Shown piece after piece: positions 35,451 to 49,274 of a stretch of 64,000 bases of DNA. Location: assembly GCA_030063045.1 (NCBI GenBank), contig JAQSEB010000002.1, forward strand, positions 4,030,001-4,094,000, given 5' to 3'. How positions within the stretch are numbered: position 1 is the first letter of the stretch; every line of letters begins with the position of its first letter. This stretch comes from Pratylenchus scribneri. Its lineage: Eukaryota; Nematoda; Chromadorea; Rhabditida; Pratylenchidae. Position numbers and translations under genes: made by a program. The notes beneath the pieces were generated by a model. It was not told the DNA's origin. It made no database searches and was given only the letters and a program-made list of their open reading frames with translations.

Positions 35451-38400
35451 AGCCAAGATAAGATTCTTATTCCCTAAAGACATTAATTAATTGACTCTAT
35501 AAGTTACTTAGAAATTTCAAAATAAATTTTTTTAGCCAAGATAAGATTCTTATTCCCTAAAGACATTAATTAATTGACCCTATAAGTTACTTAGAAATTT
35601 CAAAATAAATTTTTTTAGCCTAGATAAGATTCTTATTCCCTAAAGAAATTAATTAATCGACCCTAAAATAAATTTTTTTAGCCTAATAAAATTCTTTTTC
35701 CCTAAAGAAATTAATTAATCGACCCTAAAATAAATTTTTTTAGCCTAATAAGATTCTTATTCCCTAAAGAAATTAATTAATCGACCCTAAAATAAATTTT
35801 TTTAGCCTAATAAGATTCTTATTCCCTAAAGACATTAATTAATTGACCCTATAAGTTACTTAGAAATTTCAAAATAAATTTTTTTTAGCCTAGATAAGAT
35901 TCTTATTCCCTAAAGAAATTAATTAATTGACCCTAAAATAAATTTTTTTAGCCTAATAAGATTCTTATTCCCTAAAGAAATTAATTAATCGACCCTAAAA
36001 TAAATTTTTTTAGCCTAATAAGATTCTTATTCCCTAAAGAAATTAATTAATTGACCCTAAAATAAATTTTTTTTAGCCTAATAAGATTCTTATTCCCTAA
36101 AGAAATTAATTAATCGACCCTAAAATAAATTTTTTAGCCTAATAAGATTCTTATTCCCTATAGAAATTAATTAATCGACCCTAAAATAAATTTTTTTAGC
36201 CTAATAAGATTCTTATTCCCTAAAGAAATTAATTAATCGACCCTAAAATAAATTTTTTTAGCCTAATAAGATTCTTATTCCCTAAAGAAATTAATTAATT
36301 GACCCTAAAATAAATTTTTTTAGCCTAATAAGATTCTTATTCCCTAAAGAAATTAATTAATCGACCCTAAAATAAATTTTTTTAGCCTAATAAGATTCTT
36401 ATTCCCTAAAGAAATTAATTAATCGATAATCGACCCTAAAATAAATTTTTTTAGCCTAATAAGATTCTTATTCCCTAAAGAAATTAATTAATCGTCCCTA
36501 AAATAAATTTTTTTAGCCTAATAAGATTCTTATTCCCTAAAGAAATTAATTAATCGACCCTAAAATAAATTTTTTTAGCCTAATAAGATTCTTATTCCCT
36601 AAAGAAATTAATTAATCGACCCTAAAATAAATTTTTTTAGCCTAATAAGATTCTTATTCCCTAAAGAAATTAATTAATCGACCCTAAAATAAATTTTTTA
36701 ACCTAATAAGATTCTTATTCCCTATAGAAATTAATTAATCGACCCTAAAATAAATTTTTTTAGCCTAATAAGATTCTTATTCCCTAAAGAAATTAATTAA
36801 TCGACCCTAAAATAAATTTTTTTAGCCTAATAAGATTCTTATTCCCTAAAGAAATTAATTAATTGACCCTAAAATAAATTTTTTTTAGCCTAATAAGATT
36901 CTTATTCCCTAAAGAAATTAATTAATCGACCCTAAAATAAATTTTTTTAGCCTAATAAGATTCTTATTCCCTATAGAAATTAATTAATCGACCCTAAAAT
37001 AAATTTTTTTAGCCTAATAAGATTCTTATTCCCTAAAGAAATTAATTAATCGACCCTAAAATAAATTTTTTTAGCCTAATAAGATTCTTATTCCCTAAAG
37101 AAATTAATTAATTGACCCTAAAATAAATTTTTTTTAGCCTAATAAGATTCTTATTCCCTAAAGAAATTAATTAATCGACCCTAAAATAAATTTTTTTAGC
37201 CTAATAAGATTCTTATTCCCTAAAGAAATTAATTAATCGACCCTAAAATAAATTTTTTTAGCCTAATAAGATTCTTATTCCCTAAAGAAATTAATTAATC
37301 GACCCTAAAATAAATTTTTTTAGCCTAATAAGATTCTTATTCCCTAAAGAAATTAATTAATCGTCCCTAAAATAAATTTTTTTAGCCTAATAAGATTCTT
37401 ATTCCCTAAAGAAATTAATTAATCGACCCTAAAATAAATTTTTTTAGCTTAATAAGATTCTTATTCCCTAAAGAAATTAATTAATCGACCCTAAAATAAA
37501 TTTTTTTAGCCTAATAAGATTCTTATTCCCTAAAGAAATTAATTAATCGACCCTAAAATAAATTTTTTAACCTAATAAGATTCTTATTCCCTATAGAAAT
37601 TAATTAATCGACCCTAAAATAAATTTTTTTAGCCTAATAAGATTCTTATTCCCTTAAGAAATTAATTAATCGACCCTATAAGTTACTTAGAAATTTCAAA
37701 ATAAATTTTTTTAGCCAAGATAAGATTCTTATTCCCTAAAGACATTAATTAATTGACCCTATAAGTTACTTAGAAATTTCAAAATAAATTTTTTTAGCCT
37801 AATAAGATTCTTATTCCCTAAAGAAATTAATTAATCGACCCTAAAATAAATTTTTTTAGCCTAATAAGATTCTTATTCCCTAAAGAAATTAATTAATTGA
37901 CCCTAAAATAAATTTTTTTTAGCCTAATAAGATTCTTATTCCCTAAAGAAATTAATTAATCGACCCTAAAATAAATTTTTTTAGCCTAATAAGATTCTTA
38001 TTCCCTTAAGAAATTAATTAATCGACCCTATAAGTTACTTAGAAATTTCAAAATAAATTTTTTTAGCCAAGATAAGATTCTTATTCCCTAAAGACATTAA
38101 TTAATTGACCCTATAAGTTACTTAGAAATTTCAAAATAAATTTTTTTAGCCTAGATAAGATTCTTATTCCCTAAAGACATTAATTAATTGACCCTATAAG
38201 TTACTTAGAAATTTCAAAATAAATTTTTTTAGCCAAGATAAGATTCTTATTCCCTAAAGACATTAATTAATTGACCCTATAAGTTACTTAGAAATTTCAA
38301 AATAAATTTTTTTAGCCTAATAAGATTCTTATTCCCTAAAGAAATTAATTAATCGACCCTAAAATAAATTTTTTTAGCCTAATAAGATTCTTATTCCCTA

Positions 38401-40140
38401 AAGAAATTAATTAATCGACCCTAAAATAAATTTTTTTAGCCTAATAAGATTCTTATTCCCTAAAGAAATTAATTAATTGACCCTAAAATAAATTTTTTTA
38501 GCCTAATAAGATTCTTATTCCCTAAAGAAATTAATTAATCGACCCTAAAATAAATTTTTTTAGCCTAATAAGATTCTTATTCCCTAAAGAAATTAATTAA
38601 TCGACCCTAAAATAAATTTTTTTAGCCTAATAAGATTCTTATTCCCTAAAGAAATTAATTAATCGACACTAAAATAAATTTTTTTAGCCTAATAAGATTC
38701 TTATTCCCTATAGAAATTAATTAATCGACCCTAAAATAAATTTTTTTAGCCTAATAAGATTCTTATTCCCTATAGAAATTAATTAATCGACCCTAAAATA
38801 AATTTTTTTAGCCTAATAAGATTCTTATTCCCTAAAGAAATTAATTAATCGACCCTAAAATAAATTTTTTTATTTAGCCTAATAAGATTCTTATTCCCTA
38901 AAGAAATTAATTAATTGACCCTAAAATAAATTTTTTTTAGCCTAATAAGATTCTTATTCCCTAAAGAAATTAATTAATCGACCCTAAAATAAATTTTTTT
39001 AGCCTAATAAGATTCTTATTCCCTAAAGAAATTAATTAATCGACCCTAAAATAAATTTTTTTAGCCTAATAAGATTCTTATTCCCTAAAGAAATTAATTA
39101 ATTGACCCTATAAGTTACTTAGAAATTTCAAAATAAATTTTTTTAGCCTAGATAAGATTCTTATTCCCTAAAGACATTAATTAATTGACCCTATAAGTTA
39201 CTTAGAAATTTCAAAATAAATTTTTTTAGCCTAGATAAGATTCTTATTCCCTAAAGACATTAATTAATTGACCCTATAAGTTACTTAGAAATTTCAAAAT
39301 AAATTTTTTTAGCCTAGATAAGATTCTTATTCCCTAAAGACATTAATTAATTGACCCTATAAGTTACTTAGAAATTTCAAAATAAATTTTTTTAGCCTAG
39401 ATAAGATTCTTATTCCCTAAAGACATTAATTAATTGACCCTATAAGTTACTTAGAAATTTCAAAATAAATTTTTTTAGCCTAGATAAGATTCTTATTCCC
39501 TAAAGACATTAATTAATTGACCCTATAAGTTACTTAGAAATTTCAAAATAAATTTTTTTAGCCTAGATAAGATTCTTATTCCCTAAAGACATTAATTAAT
39601 TGACCCTATAAGTTACTTAGAAATTTCAAAATAAATTTTTTTAGCCTAGATAAGATTCTTATTCCCTAAAGACATTAATTAATTGACCCTATAAGTTACT
39701 TAGAAATTTCAAAATAAATTTTTTTAGCCTAGATAAGATTCTTATTCCCTAAAGACATTAATTAATTGACCCTATAAGTTACTTAGAAATTTCAAAATAA
39801 ATTTTTTTAGCCTAGATAATATTCTTATTCCCTAAAGACATTAATTAATTGACCCTATAAGTTACTTAGAAATTTCAAAATAAATTTTTTTAGCCTAGAT
39901 AAGATTCTTATTCCCTAAAGACATTAATTAATTGACCCTATAAGTTACTTAGAAATTTCAAAATAAATTTTTTTAGCCTAGATAAGATTCTTATTCCCTA
40001 AGGATATTAATTAATTGACCCTAAGATATTCCTAGAAATTTCAAAATAAATTTTTTTAGCCTAGATAAGATTCTTATTCCCTAAAGACATTAATTAATTG
40101 ACCCTATAAGTTACTTAGAAATTTCAAAATAAATTTTTTT
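35451..40140 (+). repeat. Large tandem duplication in family A, copy 1 (4690 bp)
   Basis: The copy begins at an AGCCAAG unit with TTGACTCT (35491). It contains a 7-bp duplication TAATCGATAATCGA (near 36421), a TTTA duplication before AGCC (38871), CCCTTAAG units (about 37652 and 38004), a TCGACACT unit (about 38664) and a divergent AGGATATT unit (40001). All recur in copy 2 in order. Offset is 4690 bp at the start and 4524 from the TTTA marker on, because copy 1 has two extra 83-bp units near 38.15-38.31 kb. Confidence 0.93.
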
Positions 40141-43100
40141 AGCCAAGATAAGATTCTTATTCCCTAAAGACATTAATTAATTGACTCTATAAGTTACTTA
40201 GAAATTTCAAAATAAATTTTTTTAGCCAAGATAAGATTCTTATTCCCTAAAGACATTAATTAATTGACCCTATAAGTTACTTAGAAATTTCAAAATAAAT
40301 TTTTTTAGCCTAGATAAGATTCTTATTCCCTAAAGAAATTAATTAATCGACCCTAAAATAAATTTTTTTAGCCTAATAAAATTCTTTTTCCCTAAAGAAA
40401 TTAATTAATCGACCCTAAAATAAATTTTTTTAGCCTAATAAGATTCTTATTCCCTAAAGAAATTAATTAATCGACCCTAAAATAAATTTTTTTAGCCTAA
40501 TAAGATTCTTATTCCCTAAAGACATTAATTAATTGACCCTATAAGTTACTTAGAAATTTCAAAATAAATTTTTTTTAGCCTAGATAAGATTCTTATTCCC
40601 TAAAGAAATTAATTAATTGACCCTAAAATAAATTTTTTTAGCCTAATAAGATTCTTATTCCCTAAAGAAATTAATTAATCGACCCTAAAATAAATTTTTT
40701 TAGCCTAATAAGATTCTTATTCCCTAAAGAAATTAATTAATTGACCCTAAAATAAATTTTTTTTAGCCTAATAAGATTCTTATTCCCTAAAGAAATTAAT
40801 TAATCGACCCTAAAATAAATTTTTTAGCCTAATAAGATTCTTATTCCCTATAGAAATTAATTAATCGACCCTAAAATAAATTTTTTTAGCCTAATAAGAT
40901 TCTTATTCCCTAAAGAAATTAATTAATCGACCCTAAAATAAATTTTTTTAGCCTAATAAGATTCTTATTCCCTAAAGAAATTAATTAATTGACCCTAAAA
41001 TAAATTTTTTTAGCCTAATAAGATTCTTATTCCCTAAAGAAATTAATTAATCGACCCTAAAATAAATTTTTTTAGCCTAATAAGATTCTTATTCCCTAAA
41101 GAAATTAATTAATCGATAATCGACCCTAAAATAAATTTTTTTAGCCTAATAAGATTCTTATTCCCTAAAGAAATTAATTAATCGTCCCTAAAATAAATTT
41201 TTTTAGCCTAATAAGATTCTTATTCCCTAAAGAAATTAATTAATCGACCCTAAAATAAATTTTTTTAGCCTAATAAGATTCTTATTCCCTAAAGAAATTA
41301 ATTAATCGACCCTAAAATAAATTTTTTTAGCCTAATAAGATTCTTATTCCCTAAAGAAATTAATTAATCGACCCTAAAATAAATTTTTTAACCTAATAAG
41401 ATTCTTATTCCCTATAGAAATTAATTAATCGACCCTAAAATAAATTTTTTTAGCCTAATAAGATTCTTATTCCCTAAAGAAATTAATTAATCGACCCTAA
41501 AATAAATTTTTTTAGCCTAATAAGATTCTTATTCCCTAAAGAAATTAATTAATTGACCCTAAAATAAATTTTTTTTAGCCTAATAAGATTCTTATTCCCT
41601 AAAGAAATTAATTAATCGACCCTAAAATAAATTTTTTTAGCCTAATAAGATTCTTATTCCCTATAGAAATTAATTAATCGACCCTAAAATAAATTTTTTT
41701 AGCCTAATAAGATTCTTATTCCCTAAAGAAATTAATTAATCGACCCTAAAATAAATTTTTTTAGCCTAATAAGATTCTTATTCCCTAAAGAAATTAATTA
41801 ATTGACCCTAAAATAAATTTTTTTTAGCCTAATAAGATTCTTATTCCCTAAAGAAATTAATTAATCGACCCTAAAATAAATTTTTTTAGCCTAATAAGAT
41901 TCTTATTCCCTAAAGAAATTAATTAATCGACCCTAAAATAAATTTTTTTAGCCTAATAAGATTCTTATTCCCTAAAGAAATTAATTAATCGACCCTAAAA
42001 TAAATTTTTTTAGCCTAATAAGATTCTTATTCCCTAAAGAAATTAATTAATCGTCCCTAAAATAAATTTTTTTAGCCTAATAAGATTCTTATTCCCTAAA
42101 GAAATTAATTAATCGACCCTAAAATAAATTTTTTTAGCTTAATAAGATTCTTATTCCCTAAAGAAATTAATTAATCGACCCTAAAATAAATTTTTTTAGC
42201 CTAATAAGATTCTTATTCCCTAAAGAAATTAATTAATCGACCCTAAAATAAATTTTTTAACCTAATAAGATTCTTATTCCCTATAGAAATTAATTAATCG
42301 ACCCTAAAATAAATTTTTTTAGCCTAATAAGATTCTTATTCCCTTAAGAAATTAATTAATCGACCCTATAAGTTACTTAGAAATTTCAAAATAAATTTTT
42401 TTAGCCAAGATAAGATTCTTATTCCCTAAAGACATTAATTAATTGACCCTATAAGTTACTTAGAAATTTCAAAATAAATTTTTTTAGCCTAATAAGATTC
42501 TTATTCCCTAAAGAAATTAATTAATCGACCCTAAAATAAATTTTTTTAGCCTAATAAGATTCTTATTCCCTAAAGAAATTAATTAATTGACCCTAAAATA
42601 AATTTTTTTTAGCCTAATAAGATTCTTATTCCCTAAAGAAATTAATTAATCGACCCTAAAATAAATTTTTTTAGCCTAATAAGATTCTTATTCCCTTAAG
42701 AAATTAATTAATCGACCCTATAAGTTACTTAGAAATTTCAAAATAAATTTTTTTAGCCAAGATAAGATTCTTATTCCCTAAAGACATTAATTAATTGACC
42801 CTATAAGTTACTTAGAAATTTCAAAATAAATTTTTTTAGCCTAATAAGATTCTTATTCCCTAAAGAAATTAATTAATCGACCCTAAAATAAATTTTTTTA
42901 GCCTAATAAGATTCTTATTCCCTAAAGAAATTAATTAATCGACCCTAAAATAAATTTTTTTAGCCTAATAAGATTCTTATTCCCTAAAGAAATTAATTAA
43001 TTGACCCTAAAATAAATTTTTTTAGCCTAATAAGATTCTTATTCCCTAAAGAAATTAATTAATCGACCCTAAAATAAATTTTTTTAGCCTAATAAGATTC

Positions 43101-44664
43101 TTATTCCCTAAAGAAATTAATTAATCGACCCTAAAATAAATTTTTTTAGCCTAATAAGATTCTTATTCCCTAAAGAAATTAATTAATCGACACTAAAATA
43201 AATTTTTTTAGCCTAATAAGATTCTTATTCCCTATAGAAATTAATTAATCGACCCTAAAATAAATTTTTTTAGCCTAATAAGATTCTTATTCCCTATAGA
43301 AATTAATTAATCGACCCTAAAATAAATTTTTTTAGCCTAATAAGATTCTTATTCCCTAAAGAAATTAATTAATCGACCCTAAAATAAATTTTTTTATTTA
43401 GCCTAATAAGATTCTTATTCCCTAAAGAAATTAATTAATTGACCCTAAAATAAATTTTTTTTAGCCTAATAAGATTCTTATTCCCTAAAGAAATTAATTA
43501 ATCGACCCTAAAATAAATTTTTTTAGCCTAATAAGATTCTTATTCCCTAAAGAAATTAATTAATCGACCCTAAAATAAATTTTTTTAGCCTAATAAGATT
43601 CTTATTCCCTAAAGAAATTAATTAATTGACCCTATAAGTTACTTAGAAATTTCAAAATAAATTTTTTTAGCCTAGATAAGATTCTTATTCCCTAAAGACA
43701 TTAATTAATTGACCCTATAAGTTACTTAGAAATTTCAAAATAAATTTTTTTAGCCTAGATAAGATTCTTATTCCCTAAAGACATTAATTAATTGACCCTA
43801 TAAGTTACTTAGAAATTTCAAAATAAATTTTTTTAGCCTAGATAAGATTCTTATTCCCTAAAGACATTAATTAATTGACCCTATAAGTTACTTAGAAATT
43901 TCAAAATAAATTTTTTTAGCCTAGATAAGATTCTTATTCCCTAAAGACATTAATTAATTGACCCTATAAGTTACTTAGAAATTTCAAAATAAATTTTTTT
44001 AGCCTAGATAAGATTCTTATTCCCTAAAGACATTAATTAATTGACCCTATAAGTTACTTAGAAATTTCAAAATAAATTTTTTTAGCCTAGATAAGATTCT
44101 TATTCCCTAAAGACATTAATTAATTGACCCTATAAGTTACTTAGAAATTTCAAAATAAATTTTTTTAGCCTAGATAAGATTCTTATTCCCTAAAGACATT
44201 AATTAATTGACCCTATAAGTTACTTAGAAATTTCAAAATAAATTTTTTTAGCCTAGATAAGATTCTTATTCCCTAAAGACATTAATTAATTGACCCTATA
44301 AGTTACTTAGAAATTTCAAAATAAATTTTTTTAGCCTAGATAATATTCTTATTCCCTAAAGACATTAATTAATTGACCCTATAAGTTACTTAGAAATTTC
44401 AAAATAAATTTTTTTAGCCTAGATAAGATTCTTATTCCCTAAAGACATTAATTAATTGACCCTATAAGTTACTTAGAAATTTCAAAATAAATTTTTTTAG
44501 CCTAGATAAGATTCTTATTCCCTAAGGATATTAATTAATTGACCCTAAGATATTCCTAGAAATTTCAAAATAAATTTTTTTAGCCTAGATAAGATTCTTA
44601 TTCCCTAAAGACATTAATTAATTGACCCTATAAGTTACTTAGAAATTTCAAAATAAATTTTTTT
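40141..44664 (+). repeat. Large tandem duplication in family A, copy 2 (4524 bp)
   Basis: Markers match copy 1: TTGACTCT 40181, TAATCGATAATCGA near 41111, TTTA duplication 43395 and AGGATATT 44525. It begins exactly where copy 1 ends and lacks two 83-bp units. The stretches I compared by eye show no base difference apart from the missing units, so the duplication is young or the copies have been homogenised. The next unit, at 44665, departs with CTTAATCCC. Confidence 0.93.
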
Positions 44665-44935
44665 AGCCTAGATAAGATTCTTAATCCCTAAAGACATTAA
44701 TTAATTGACCCTATAAGTTACTTAGAAATTTCAAAATAAATTTTTTTAGCCTAATAAGATTCTTATTCCCTAAAGAAATTAATTAATCGACCCTAAAATA
44801 AATTTTTTTAGCCTAGATAAGATTCTTATTCCCTAAAGAAATTAATTAATCGACCCTAAAATAAATTTTTTTAGCCTAGATAAAATTCTTATTCCCTAAA
44901 GAAATTAATTAATCGACCCTAAAATAAATTTTTTT
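44665..44935 (+). repeat. Short family A linker matching 16.3 kb
   Basis: A long unit with CTTAATCCC is followed by short units with TAATAAG, GATAAG and GATAAAATTC. The same order is found at about 16306-16576, an offset of 28359 bp (the CTTAATCCC marker falls at 16322 and 44681). It is the left end of the region shared with 16.3-17.3 kb. Confidence 0.8.
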
Positions 44936-47900
44936 AGCCTAGATAAGATTCTTATTCCCTAAAGAAATTAATTAATTGACCTTAAAATAAATTTTTTTAG
45001 CCTAGATAAGATTCTTATTCCCTAAAGAAATTAATTAATCGACCCTAAAATAAATTTTTTTAGCCTAGATAAAATTCTTATTCCCTAAAGAAATTAATTA
45101 ATCGACCCTAAAATAAATTTTTTTAGCCTAGATAAGATTCTTATTCCCTAAAGAAATTAATTAATTGACCTTAAAATAAATTTTTTTAGCCTAGATAAGA
45201 TTCTTATTCCCTAAAGACATTAATTAATTGACCCTATAAGTTACTTAGAAATTTCAAAATAAATTTTTTTAGCCTAGATAAGATTCTTAATCCCTAAAGA
45301 CAGTAATTAATTGACCCTATAAGTTACTTAGAAATTTCAAAATAAATTTTTTTAGCCTAGATAAGATTCTTATTCCCTAAAGAAATTAATTAATTGACCT
45401 TAAAATAAATTTTTTTAGCCTAGATAAGATTCTTATTCCCTAAAGACATTAATTAATTGACCCTATAAGTTACTTAGAAATTTCAAAATAAATTTTTTTA
45501 GCCTAGATAAGATTCTTATTCCCTAAAGACATTAATTAATTGAATTAAAATAAATTTTTTTAGCCTAGATAAGATTCTTATTCCCTAAAGACATTAATTA
45601 ATTGAATTAAAATAAATTTTTTTAGCCTAGATAAGATTCTTATTCCCTAAAGACATTAATTAATTGAATTAAAATAAATTTTTTTAGCCTAGATAAGATT
45701 CTTATTCCCTAAAGACATTAATTAATTGAATTAAAATAAATTTTTTTAGCCTAGATAAGATTCTTATTCCCTAAAGACATTAATTAATTGAATTAAAATA
45801 AATTTTTTTAGCCTAGATAAGATTCTTATTCCCTAAAGAAATTAATTAATCGACCCTAAAATAAATTTTTTTAGCCTAGATAAGATTCTTATTCCCTAAA
45901 GACATTAATTAATTGACCCTATAAGTTACTTAGAAATTTCAAAATAAATTTTTTTAGCCTAGATAAGATTCTTATTCCCTAAAGACATTAATTAATTGAA
46001 TTAAAATAAATTTTTTTAGCCTAGATAAGATTCTTATTCCCTAAAGAAATTAATTAATCGACCCTAAAATAAATTTTTTAGCCTAGATAAGATTCTTATT
46101 CCCTAAAGACATTAATTAATTGACCCTATAAGTTACTTAGAAATTTCAAAATAAATTTTTTTAGCCTAGATAAGATTCTTATTCCCTAAAGACATTAATT
46201 AATTGACCCTATAAGTTACTTAGAAATTTCAAAATAAATTTTTTTAGCCTAGATAAGATTCTTAATCCCTAAAGACATTAATTAATTGACCCTATAAGTT
46301 ACTTAGAAATTTCAAAATAAATTTTTTTAGCCTAATAAGATTCTTATTCCCTAAAGAAATTAATTAATCGACCCTAAAATAAATTTTTTTAGCCTAGATA
46401 AGATTCTTATTCCCTAAAGACATTAATTAATTGAATTAAAATAAATTTTTTTAGCCTAGATAAGATTCTTATTCCCTAAAGAAATTAATTAATCGACCCT
46501 AAAATAAATTTTTTTAGCCTAGATAAGATTCTTATTCCCTAAAGACATTAATTAATCGACCCTAAAATAAATTTTTTTAGCCTAGATAAGATTCTTATTC
46601 CCTAAAGAAATTAATTAATCGACCCTAAAATAAATTTTTTTAGCCTAGATAAGATTCTTATTCCCTAAAGAAATTAATTAATTGACCCTATAAGTTACTT
46701 AGAAATTTCAAAATAAATTTTTTTAGCCTAGATAAGATTCTTATTCCCTAAAGAAATTAATTAATTGACCCTATAAGTTACTTAGAAATTTCAAAATAAA
46801 TTTTTTTAGCCTAGATAAGATTCTTATTCCCTAAAGACATTAATTAATTGACCCTATAAGTTACTTAGAAATTTCAAAATAAATTTTTTTAGCCTAGATA
46901 AGATTCTTATTCCCTAAAGACATTAATTAATTGACCCTATAAGTTACTTAGAAATTTCAAAATAAATTTTTTTAGCCTAGATAAGATTCTTATTCCCTAA
47001 AGACATTAATTAATTGACCCTATAAGTTACTTAGAAATTTCAAAATAAGTTTTTTTAGCCAAGATAAGATTCTTATTCCCTAAAGACATTAATTAATTGA
47101 CCCTATAAGTTACTTAGAAATTTCAAAATAAATTTTTTTAGCCAAGATAAGATTCTTATTCCCTAAAGACATTAATTAATTGACCCTATAAGTTACTTAG
47201 AAATTTCAAAATAAATTTTTTTAGCCTAGATAAGATTCTTATTCCCTAAAGACATTAATTAATTGACCCTATAAGTTACTTAGAAATTTCAAAATAAATT
47301 TTTTTAGCCTAGATAAGATTCTTATTCCCTAAAGACATTAATTAATTGACCCTATAAGTTACTTAGAAATTTCAAAATAAGTTTTTTTAGCCAAGATAAG
47401 ATTCTTATTCCCTAAAGACATTAATTAATTGACTCTATAAGTTACTTAGAAATTTCAAAATAAATTTTTTTAGCCTAGATAAGATTCTTATTCCCTAAAG
47501 ACATTAATTAATTGACCCTATAAGTTACTTAGAAATTTCAAAATAAGTTTTTTTAGCCAAGATAAGATTCTTATTCCCTAAAGACATTAATTAATTGACC
47601 CTATAAGTTACTTAGAAATTTCAAAATAAATTTTTTTAGCCAAGATAAGATTCTTATTCCCTAAAGACATTAATTAATTGACCCTATAAGTTACTTAGAA
47701 ATTTCAAAATAAATTTTTTTAGCCTAGATAAGATTCTTATTCCCTAAAGACATTAATTAATTGACCCTATAAGTTACTTAGAAATTTCAAAATAAATTTT
47801 TTTAGCCTAGATAAGATTCTTATTCCCTAAAGACATTAATTAATTGACCCTATAAGTTACTTAGAAATTTCAAAATAAGTTTTTTTAGCCAAGATAAGAT

Positions 47901-49274
47901 TCTTATTCCCTAAAGACATTAATTAATTGACTCTATAAGTTACTTAGAAATTTCAAAATAAATTTTTTTAGCCAAGATAAGATTCTTATTCCCTAAAGAC
48001 ATTAATTAATTGACCCTATAAGTTACTTAGAAATTTCAAAATAAATTTTTTTAGCCTAGATAAGATTCTTATTCCCTAAAGACATTAATTAATTGACTCT
48101 ATAAGTTACTTAGAAATTTCAAAATAAATTTTTTTAGCCAAGATAAGATTCTTATTCCCTAAAGACATTAATTAATTGACCCTATAAGTTACTTAGAAAT
48201 TTCAAAATAAATTTTTTTAGCCTAGATAAGATTCTTATTCCCTAAAGACATTAATTAATTGACCCTATAAGTTACTTAGAAATTTCAAAATAAATTTTTT
48301 TAGCCTAGATAAGATTTTATTCCCTAAAGACATTAATTAATTGACCCTATAAGTTACTTAGAAATTTCAAAATAAATTTTTTTAGCCAAGATAAGATTCT
48401 TATTCCCTAAAGACATTAATTAATTGACTCTATAAGTTACTTAGAAATTTCAAAATAAATTTTTTTAGCCTAGATAAGATTCTTATTCCCTAAAGACATT
48501 AATTAATTGACCCTATAAGTTACTTAGAAATTTCAAAATAAATTTTTTTAGCCTAGATAAGATTCTTATTCCCTAAAGACATTAATTAATTGACCCTATA
48601 AGTTACTTAGAAATTTCAAAATAAATTTTTTTAGCCTAGATAAGATTCTTATTCCCTAAAGAAATTAATTAATTGACCCTATAAGTTACTTAGAAATTTC
48701 AAAATAAATTTTTTTAGCCTAGATAAGATTCTTATTCCCTAAAGACATTAATTAATTGACCCTATAAGTTACTTAGAAATTTCAAAATAAATTTTTTTAG
48801 CCTAGATAAGATTCTTATTCCCTAAAGAAATTAATTAATCGACCCTAAAATAAATTTTTTTAGCCTAATAAAATTCTTTTTCCCTAAAGAAATTAATTAA
48901 TCGACCCTAAAATAAATTTTTTTAGCCTAATAAGATTCTTATTCCCTAAAGAAATTAATTAATCGACCCTAAAATAAATTTTTTTAGCCTAATAAGATTC
49001 TTATTCCCTAAAGACATTAATTAATTGACCCTATAAGTTACTTAGAAATTTCAAAATAAATTTTTTTAGCCTAATAAGATTCTTATTCCCTAAAGACATT
49101 AATTAATTGACCCTATAAGTTACTTAGAAATTTCAAAATAAATTTTTTTTAGCCTAATAAGATTCTTATTCCCTAAAGAAATTAATTAATCGACCCTAAA
49201 ATAAATTTTTTTAGCCTAATAAGATTCTTATTCCCTAAAGAAATTAATTAATCGACCCTAAAATAAATTTTTTT
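44936..49274 (+). repeat. Large tandem duplication in family A, copy 1 (4339 bp)
   Basis: This copy begins with a GATAAG unit carrying TTGACCTTAAAAT. Markers are GACAGTAATT (45299), five GAATT units (about 45.53-45.82 kb), several GTTTTTTTAGCCAAG units (47.0-47.9 kb) and a one-base-deleted GATTTTATT unit (48313). Each recurs 4339 bp later. The final part (from about 49065) is not shared with the next copy. Unit types include 62, 63, 82 and 83 bp. Confidence 0.92.
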
